From Wolfiporia cocos (Eukaryota; Basidiomycota; Agaricomycetes; Polyporales; Phaeolaceae): a DNA stretch of 64,000 nt. Both the position numbers and the translations under genes were made by a program. Numbering within the stretch: position 1 is the first letter of the stretch; each line of letters opens with the position of its first letter. The notes beneath the pieces were generated by a model. That model was given only the letters and a program-made list of their open reading frames with translations. It was not told the DNA's origin and ran no database searches. The stretch lies in contig JACCLO010000014.1 of assembly GCA_029448655.1 (NCBI GenBank), positions 186,001 through 250,000 on the forward strand, read 5' to 3'. Below are positions 56,066-64,000 of this stretch, piece after piece.

Positions 56066-58028
56066 ATGCTCGATCCGAGCTCTTTCGCAGAGCGTACCTT
56101 AGGTTGCACCCTGATTGGGGTTATTCTTACTACTCTGTTAGTATACTTCCACCTGGGGCGCTCGCACTTTCCTCTTCATAATGGAGCTGACTGGAGATGA
56201 ACCTCCAGGTTATATGGGTGCTCACTAGGGCAGACCATTATATATTTGCAACGTTATCAGCGTGACAGCGCCTACATCAAAGTTCTTGTACGTCTACCTT
56301 ACCATCGCAATTGGGATAGCTGACGACATGAATTTCGTGTCTTGCAGGTGGTGACCCTCTGGTAAGCTCTGTCCAATCATTTTCAAGTTCTCGAAGGCTT
56401 CATTCCGACGGTTCAGGCTCTTCAATACATGCAAGACAGCCATTGACATACAAGTAAGCCTAATAACAGCGCAGGTCCGCTCTGCACTGACCCTTCACAA
56501 GTTTCTCTGGAACGCTCTTGTCCAAGAACACTCACATTTCGCTCGACTCTTCAAAGTTGCGGAGTGAGTAATCTTTGTCAATTATGTGCGATTACACGCA
56601 CTTTATTGATGCGGAAATTACCCAGCATTTTCGGTGTACGTGGATTCGCTGTTACTTACTTCACCCACTTATGTAGCCATTATCTCAGGCAGAATACGTG
56701 ATCGGGGTATGTCTACTGTTGCTCTGAATGAACGATGATTAATCCGGCGTGCAGGCAGTAATTTCGTTCATTGCACAATGGTAAATCACATACGTTACAT
56801 TCTACTGAAGCTTGACATCTTGGGTTGCAGCTACTTCCTAAACATTATTTGGAAACGTAAGCGTTTCGTTTGATCTTAACGCTACTGTGGTGCGTTTCTC
56901 ATAATCGTATTAGTGCTGCGATCAAAATGGTACGGAAGAGCACTTACAATCGTAGGAGTTAGCGATTTCGAGTATGCAGATTTCAATGCCACTAACTTCG
57001 CTCAGTATATCTCCACTCTAATTTCTCTAGGTAACGCTACGATGGCCCTCTCTCATACCTTCGCTGACGCATTCTCGCGCATGCTAGCTTCAAGTATTGG
57101 TCAGTGATTCCACCATTCCGTTTATGTGGACGATTGCTCAACTCCGTCGTTGCAGGTGGTGTATATGAAGTGTACGCCTGTTCTTTGCATGCAACAATCT
57201 ATCTCATCTCTTTCTCCAGCTATTCGACCACAAAGTTGATAAAAATCGAGAAAAGCATCCTGGTAGGGCATCGGGATCTCCGTAATAATCCTCGGTCTAA
57301 CCATGTATTATCAGATTCAAGGATCCTTACACGTCGCCGCTGCATGTTTCACAGACATACTAATAACAACTTCTCTATGTGTCTTCCTCCGACGGTCTCG
57401 AACCGGGTTTCGACGGTAAGCGTCGTGGATGACACATCGCTTTACTTGCTATACCTGAGCAATACGTAGAACGGAGACCATTCTTTCGACATTAATGGTC
57501 TGGACAACCAACCGTGGTGTGCTCGTGACGTGAATGCGAATGCGTATCTTTGATTGCCCTACAGTAAGCTGACAGACTGCGTAGGATCGTACAAATATTG
57601 CAGCCTATAGCGGTAAGTCTATTATTGTCCTCCAGATCTCTCGTTTTGCTCATTGCAGCAGTTTATTGTGGACGTTCGTCACGGGACGCTCATCACAGAT
57701 ATTTTTTATCTCCCCACGGGCGGATGTATGTTCGTGCGCCTTATAGCTCTCATTGCTTTGTTAACCTTATCTGCCATAGTATACGTGGCCTCGATGCTCG
57801 CTATGTAGGTCCGATGTCGAATTTATAGATATCATACTGACATAATTGTGCCTAAGGCTCAATGCTCGCACGAGAACCGGCGGCGACTCAGTCACTCCTA
57901 TTTGCTCCATGGTAACCACAAGTTTCCTGGAAACTACAGCGCATGCCTCGACCTCGATTTTGATGTGCGTCCACGCGAGCTGTGTCAGTACGGACGCTAA
58001 CGAATATTTGCAGACATGTCGATATTGA
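56066..58028 (+). CDS. DUF6534-type multi-pass membrane protein, second copy
   Basis: ATG 56066 opens MLDPSSFAERTLGCTLIGVI and a first helix (LTTLLVYFHLG). Following pieces fit DUF6534 in order: YLQRYQRDSAYIKVLV (about 56245-56295), RSALTLHKFLWNALVQEHSH (56479-56540), YVDSLLLTSPTYVAIISGRI (about 56640-56700), NATMALSHTFADAFSRMLAS (about 57035-57100), SSYSTTKLIKIEK (about 57222-57260), and a last exon LNARTRTGGDSVTP ending at 58028. The Q-R-Y-x-x-D-S loop and the LNAR near the C-terminus are the clearest family marks. The same pattern occurs at 33753-35699. Borders of the middle exons are uncertain. Function unknown. Confidence 0.5.
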
Positions 58029-58774
58029 AAGAAGCGAGACAAAAGAGTCCGATGCTTCACTGGAGTTCGCACCCAGACCAAACGGTCACGGAACCCGGTG
58101 CCAAGTAGCGTGAAAATGTATAAATATTTAATATGTATAGGGGCTTAGTATTTAGTCGTAATTGTATAGGTAAATGGCAATGGACCAAACTTGTTACGAA
58201 AAGAGAGCTTGGTACGCATTGATGCACCTTTTCAACGACACCATTCGGGATGCCCCGACAACGAGTACGTCTCTGCGTGCACAGGAGATGGATATTATTG
58301 ACACGTGACCACATCACTCGTTCTCTTCGGCTGTTTAACGTTTCAATGACTACTATTATAGGCTATTACAAATGCTATGCTACCATGGCGTTGAAGTATG
58401 CCTTTCTTCGTCGACTTCTGCCGTTCGTGAACGTGCGGGCGTTGCGTTGATGAAGCTGCGGTGCGAGGAAGCGCCATGGCCCATACGCCACACACTCGCG
58501 ACTTTCCACCAGAGTCCTACTACGTTCGTCTTTAAACTCTCAGGGATGCTGTCTACTTCGGTGCATCAACGGAGTTCTACAGATAAGCATACTTCCCTGT
58601 AGCCATCCTATACACTCAGTAGTCACCCGTGACCTGTCTTTCTCAAGCTCCATGACCGTGCCTGTGGTCTGGACGGGCGAGACGGCTGCCAGATGGAGCG
58701 CTCAATCAAGGGGAAGCGATTTAAATAAAACCGCACAATCTCTTTGACCACGCTCCCTGACCAAGTTTGCCAAG
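58029..58774. other. Intergenic, promoter of acyltransferase gene
   Basis: No supported ORF; the last 100 bp include a sequence gcgatttaaataaaacc about 55 bp before the next ATG, a candidate TATA-like region. Confidence 0.45.
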
Positions 58775-60396
58775 ATGGCCGATTCTTCAGCAAGCTCCGA
58801 ACTTTCGCTCTCCACCAGTGACTTAGTTGAATCCATCGTAACATCGAGTCGCCCGCTGGGGGAGGCCGAGAGAGGTCATATCCTTACGCGTGGGATACAT
58901 GGATTCTCCGAGTGCTACGTGATTGTCATCCTCGATGGTCCCGTGGAGCGTCTTATACCCAATGATCACGTCGTACTAGCATGCGCCGCGCTGCGCATTC
59001 GCCATCCTCTACTGTCGTCACACGTCTCGTTCGCGGGCCCTAACCCCGAGTATGTGTGCGCTGCGCCCATGAGCGAGCAACATGCCCTGAAGGAGACCAA
59101 GGACATGATCGAGTTTAGCTCATTCCGAACTCGCGACCAGCCCGTGGCCGCACTGCGCAAGCGCTGGTCCGAGGGAACAGATCCGCGAGACGTACTCGAC
59201 ATTCGCCAAGGGATTATACGGTTCGCATGGATGAGCGGGATCGGGGCCGCTGAGGGCCAGTACGTCTTTGGTCTGCAGATTCCTCACTTTGCGACGGACG
59301 GACATCGGCAAATCCTCATCGTACGTCAGTTCCTGGAGCTGCTCGCAGATATCGACCGCGCGCACGGTGAGCTCATGGGGCATTTCTCCGGACCGAGACG
59401 GCCCCTGCGACTTCCGGATAATCTTGAGGCCATACTTCCCGACATCCAAACATCGGAAGCTCAAATGACAGAAGCACAAGCAGCATACGACAAGCTAACT
59501 CAGGCATCGACACTCGTGAGTTTCATCTCATCCGGGTTTCATCAGAGCCTCATAGGGTGCCATGCTTATAGCCACGGGCTGGGCGCATACCCGATGGGAC
59601 AGGAGCGAGGGACAGGACAATTCCCCGCGAGGTATTGCGAGTCTGGCCTCGTGAGGATACTAGGGGAATTCTATCGGCTTGCAAGGCTCATGGCGTTTCT
59701 ATAACTCAGGCCATTGCAGCCGCAATGGCTCTCGCGATCATGGAGGCGCACGCGAATTTAGAGCTTCCATCCTCAATTTCACTCAATGAGCCTCAGGGAT
59801 TCATCCTCAATCACGCGATTGACCTTACTCCGAGAGCGCAGCCTTCTGCGAAGACGGCAGAGCCTGAGCTGGCCCTCCGTATCGTCACCTTCCCAGTATT
59901 CCTTGCTGCGCCACCCTCTGCATACGCTGTCGCACATGAGATGGAGACATTATGGTCCCTGGCGAAGCAGTGCAGAGAAAACACCCTCGCATTCGTGCAG
60001 TCTCCGAATTTCTGGCAGTTCATGTACCTCGCCCGTGATACCCTAGCCGAGGACTTTTTCAGCCGTGTGGCTGGAGAGCCATCGGTGCCCTACTTGAGCA
60101 GCGTCGGCGATCTTGACTCGGAGCTGCCGATGCACTATCAGTTCGTCTCCTCATCTGTGACAGCCCCTCAGGGTAGCCAAGAAGATCATACACAATCGCT
60201 CGCTATTTCCAAGTTAATATTAGGTATCAAAGCGAACCCATTCGTCGACACAGTGTCTCTGTGGACGTTCGATAGGCAGCTGCACATTAACATCTTCCAT
60301 AGCGCTTCTCGGATGACCCCAGCGTTAATGGACCCCTACATACGGCGCATCCATGACATTATTTCGCGACTCTCCGTGGTAGCGCATAAGTTATGA
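58775..60396 (+). CDS. HxxxDG acyltransferase (condensation/alcohol acetyltransferase-like), two exons
   Basis: Exon 1 58775-59515 and exon 2 59572-60396 join in phase across a 56-bp GT-AG intron to 521 aa. The motif HFATDG (residues 171-176, H-x3-D-G) is the catalytic signature of the CoA-dependent acyltransferase/condensation superfamily; flanking features are RHPLLSSHVSF early on, QIPHFATDGHRQ, and ACKAHGVSITQAIAAAMALA in the second half, as in alcohol acetyltransferase-like fungal proteins. No signal peptide or membrane helix is apparent. A role in acylating an alcohol or amine product is inferred from the family. Without the intron the first frame would end prematurely at 59704, which is an artefact. 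The ATG was chosen because it has a purine at -3 and the protein start MADSSASS has no plausible upstream extension. Confidence 0.8.
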
Positions 60397-61019
60397 TAGG
60401 ATCTGGTGGTAATGTTGTTTTATGGGTCCCCGATGAGCTTTATCTTGATTATGGCCGGACATCCATTGGACTCCTTTCATCTTTTTATTCGGACCCGGTT
60501 GATCTAGGATTGATAGGACTTGTATGGCATCACAGCCATCATTTCGCTGTGGCGTTCTTGAGGCACGGATAATGCTTTTGAGCTCTTTGTCTCCGCACTT
60601 GACTTCTGCGCAGATATATGCATCATTACAACTCCAGCACGACGGTTTTGGGCGTGATATTGTCACTGACTACTTTCACTTAGTCGCGACGCGTTTGTGG
60701 CTGAAGCCCATGAGACGCCCGGCATCTGCCGAACCGACCTGGCCGACGCGTCCGCTCATTAGTCTTTTGTTACTTACCTGCACTACGTACGTTGTGGTCT
60801 TAATCTTATATGCGCTGCTTGTGCAGTCCAATAGCATAAGCGACAATACGCGGATACAGGTATCGGTGCAATACTGCATTGGGAGGCACGGTTTCCCTGC
60901 GAACGAAGGGGTCACGAGCTTGAGGCGCGAGGTTGTGTGAGTACACCGTGCAATCCTGCCGCTATACTCAGCCGTTTTCGGCGGAATATTGACATTCATA
61001 TTACTTTTCTTCAGTCGCG
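60397..61019. other. Intergenic, no supported gene
   Basis: Plus ORF 60524-60940 has one hydrophobic stretch (LLLTCTTYVVVLILYALLV), but no family resemblance and no splice partner. It may be chance. Confidence 0.4.
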
Positions 61020-62815
61020 ATGGCCGAAGCAGGCAATGGTGAACCCTCTTCCCGATCCTCCCCAAATTTGCCCGACATAGCAAGCCTTTTACCCACTGAA
61101 ACACGTTCAGATTCGAAGGCAGGTGAGGTATCCTCGAAGCCAGAACCTGAGGATGAGATTCTCCCTGGAGGCGAGTCATCATGTACGATGTCAACACCCG
61201 ACCGAATCGAGGGATCGCCTAACGCACAAGAAAAGGTAACTTCGTCGATTACGAGAACACGACCGTGATTGCGACAAGCCGTGCTGAGAGTACTGTTGTT
61301 GTAGGATATCCAAGTAACGACTACAACGCAGAACACGAACACGAACAGCAAGAAACGTCGGCATGAGAATCAAAGCCTTGAAACGTTTGCCTCTCCAGGT
61401 ACGCATATATCCTGCAATCATGTCTCGAAACCATTCTAACGATAATCTCTGCATATGAAGGGGTTGACCCAAGCAACGAGACATCTAAAAATGCCGAGTC
61501 GCTGCCAACATCTTCTCAGCAAACAAAGTCGCCCTCACAGTCAAATGTGACAACTTCAAGGCCTGCAAAACGCGTCAGAACGGGCGGCGGCCCGACACCT
61601 TCAACTGGAACACCGGCTACAGATCCACCCGCACCGATTCAATTAAAGCGCAATCGCGCAGTTGCTCGTTCCTCTCGCAGTGAAGAATTCTGGGAGCTGG
61701 ACGGTTCAGTCGTGATTTTTGATACACAGGACTCTATTCAAGTGGTATCGTTCACGCCTCACGAAGCAGTCAAGGTATTTCACTGAGCTCTTCTCCCATC
61801 CTCCGAAAGTAAGCGAAAGGAGGACAAGTTCTGACGACGGCGAAGAAAGCGAGATTTCAATACCCAAGTCGGACGGTTTGATCGAAGGAGAGATGGTAGA
61901 TGGATGCCCTGTATACAAAGTCACGGTCGTCACAGTGGAGGAATTCGGCGCTGTCCTCACTGCATTGGACAACGGGCTGTACGTATCGCGCGCGGCCTTT
62001 CACGTATTTTCGTACAGTGACATATCCTCTACAGTGTATATGCGCGTGCCAGTCCCCCATTCGACGTCCTCGCCTCGCTCCTCCGCGGCGCATACGCCCT
62101 ATCCTTCTCTGCCATCACCGACTTTGCATCTGCTGAGCTCCGAGAAATGTGGCCAAATGACTTGGCATATCTCACGTCTGAGACTCTAGAGCATGCGATC
62201 GAGACGCTCGCGCTCGCACGCGAGTGTGACCTCCCCGAGGTGCGAAAGCGCGCGTACTACGAGCTCCTCAAGAACCCTACATTCGGACTGCTTCCGAACG
62301 AAGATGACACTTTCGCCAGTGACGATGAGGAGGACTCTGCATCGAAATCGGCACCCACGCTCCGCCAAACGGATCTGCTGCGCCTCATTCATGCACGCGG
62401 GCAGTTGCAACAAGCGTGGCTGCGCATCTGTCGCGCGCCCCCTGCACCATCCATTGTCCCTTGTCCTCTCAGCAATCGTTCAACACCTGAAGGTCAAGGC
62501 TCGGCACGGGCACGTTGCCGTGAGGCGCACAAAGAGAGCACGACGCAGTGGTATACAGGCGTGATTCAGGGCCCCATATTCGACTTGGGCATGAGCGACC
62601 CTCTTCGCGCGATACAAGACCTCATAGAAATGGACTGGGATGGGATGGAATACTGTGTAGGTTGTGTGGGCGCCCGCCGGGACTTCTGGCAGGAGGAACG
62701 AGAGAAGCTCTGGGAAGGATTGGATCGCTGGCTAGGGATAGAGCTCGATGCCGATGAAGACGATGAAGGGCATGTCGACACAGGAGGCGCGAGCCAGGCA
62801 CCAAGGACGAACTAA
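61020..62815 (+). CDS. BTB/POZ domain protein with a probable frameshift
   Basis: Exons: 61020 to about 61235, from 61307 (DIQVTTTTQNTNTNSKKRRH), from about 61461 to the BTB start, then an exon to about 61979 and a last exon from about 62055 to 62815. The N-terminal 200 residues are disordered and basic (KRRHENQ, PAKRVRTGGG). The BTB part reads EFWELDGSVVIFDTQD, then in a shifted frame TLFKWYRSRLTKQSRYFTEL, and later DGCPVYKVTVVTVEEF. The fungal BTB C-terminal region follows: FDVLASLLRGAYALSF, AELREMWPNDL and LARECDLPEVRKRAYYEL. The shift between the two BTB halves falls within about 61725-61735 and no intron can explain it. So the copy is either mutated or the assembly lacks a base. BTB domains mediate protein pairing; the target is unknown. 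Confidence 0.72.
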
Positions 62816-64000
62816 ATACAGTGTGCTTGCATCCACGCAGGATATGCAAGGGACCGCTAACGACTTTGCTAAGCCCTCAAGAAAGAGGGGTACTGATACC
62901 CAAATGTACTATCGCTGACCCACCTATGCAATTTTTCGCTTCTTACACAAGGAAAGATATGTACTTTTGTCCCTTAGAGTTTGGCAGCCTAGTGTCTCTA
63001 GTATCCGTACGATTTTGTGATAGCAAGCATTTTGTGAATAATGCCGGGCCAGAACAAGCATCGCAGCAAACTTGAAAATGCCACTTTTCTCCGAGGACGT
63101 GTCACCCATCATCATGCATCAGTCACCATGCCGCTATGCCGTAAGTACTTAGATGGATTCCTGCTCGGACTTTGCTGTGGCCAGGCATAGCAGTTCTTGA
63201 GCACGGCAATCAGCCGGATCATCGTAATCAGCGTTCTAAGATTGTGAGATTTTCTTGAAGACATTTGTGCATCGCGTCAGCTCCAGCAAGCTAGTGGAAT
63301 TATGGCATTTGTCACGCTTGCATATCGTAGGAGGCATAATCCGTACCTATAGAAGAAACAGCTGGAGAAACATGTACGACATGCACCTGAGTTACTTGTA
63401 GAATTTCCGAGGTGAAACGCTGAATGACGAGATTGGCCGAAGCCATCAATGCGTCGATATGTACCTATTAACTAGACCGGTTCCATTCGTCACTCTAATG
63501 CATGATCCATCTGACTTGACGATACCGTGTTAATCAAATCATATGCCATAAAAATCTTGTAAATCAGGATTTGAAGGAGCGATGCTATAGCGAAATCACA
63601 TTGCTGTAGTGATTGCACGTAGCTTATCGAGTATCACGCGCTGTCGTGAGAACCCAATAACGATGCTCAGCCGTAATGCAATAACCAAAAGCCAACTCTG
63701 TCGGCATCTGTGGGTCTCAGTACTGAGGCCGCTTTGGTAAAGCGTCTGTCCATGGCTGAAAGTATGCACGCATCAGCGGCAGTCTGCAAAATTGGACTGA
63801 GAATGGGCGCAGCGCGTCCGACGTACCCGGGGTCAACCTGGGCGCACCGGAAGCCGCTAGTGGAGCAGCACGAACCCTCAGACGGAAATCTCATGTTGAG
63901 GAGCCACTGGATACCGGTCAAATGACATGACGGCAGCAGTGGCGGTGAACGTTGACCCCTTCGCTGTGCCGGCATTTGGTAGCCACACCGCAGCGTGCGG
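62816..64000. other. End of window, no firmly supported gene
   Basis: Minus ORF 63975-63667 has a protein-like stretch (GYVGRAAPILSPILQTAAD) and could be an exon of a gene continuing off the window, but no family was recognised. Confidence 0.35.

Noticed and set aside
59635..60396. Independent gene starting at 59635
   Set aside because: It is the second exon of the acyltransferase; a 56-bp intron joins it in phase to the first exon.

Overview
The window is nuclear DNA of a filamentous basidiomycete, most likely an agaricomycete. The signs are introns of about 45-60 bp with fungal GT(A/G)..(T/C)AG signals, a KDZ (Kyakuja-Dileera-Zisupton) transposon, dUTPase-bearing Ty3/gypsy chromoviruses, and short-intron seven-helix-type membrane protein genes of the DUF6533/DUF6534 kind. 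No RNA gene, CRISPR array or prokaryotic feature was seen.

Positions 1-31.5 kb form a transposon graveyard with clear nesting. (a) 1-2277 is the 3' end of one chromodomain gypsy element, inserted into an older reverse-oriented LTR. (b) 2968-13686 is a complete 10.7-kb KDZ-type DNA transposon with 1,011-bp terminal inverted repeats and an 8-bp target duplication. It carries three same-strand genes: an apparently intact 1,032-aa KDZ transposase, a protein with an RNase H1 N-terminal (hybrid-binding) like domain, and an HMG-box-like protein. A perfect 74-bp palindrome separates the first two. (c) 13862-25882 is a five-layer nest built on one solo LTR. Its core is a full-length gypsy element (16351-25297; two 699-bp LTRs, one split by a 499-bp solo-LTR-like element) with gag, protease-dUTPase-RT-RNase H, integrase-chromodomain, and an extra overlapping ORF (here 'ORF3') that is conserved with element 1. 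(d) 25.9-31.5 kb holds a decayed transposase, more solo LTRs, and a hAT-like element with a second hAT-like element and a solo LTR inside it. TG..CA termini with 5-bp duplications, and 8-bp duplications for the KDZ and hAT-like elements, fix most boundaries.

Positions 32-64 kb are mostly host-like genes: a DUF6534 membrane protein, an aldo/keto reductase, a large-subunit catalase, a Tc1/mariner-type remnant, a DUF6533 membrane protein, a cytochrome P450, a zinc alcohol dehydrogenase, a second DUF6534 protein, an HxxxDG acyltransferase and a BTB/POZ protein with a frameshift. The oxidoreductases plus acyltransferase could serve detoxification or small specialised metabolism, but no backbone synthase is present, so this is inference. 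Exon structures were built by hand from splice signals and protein continuity. Family names come from recognised motifs, not from a database search.
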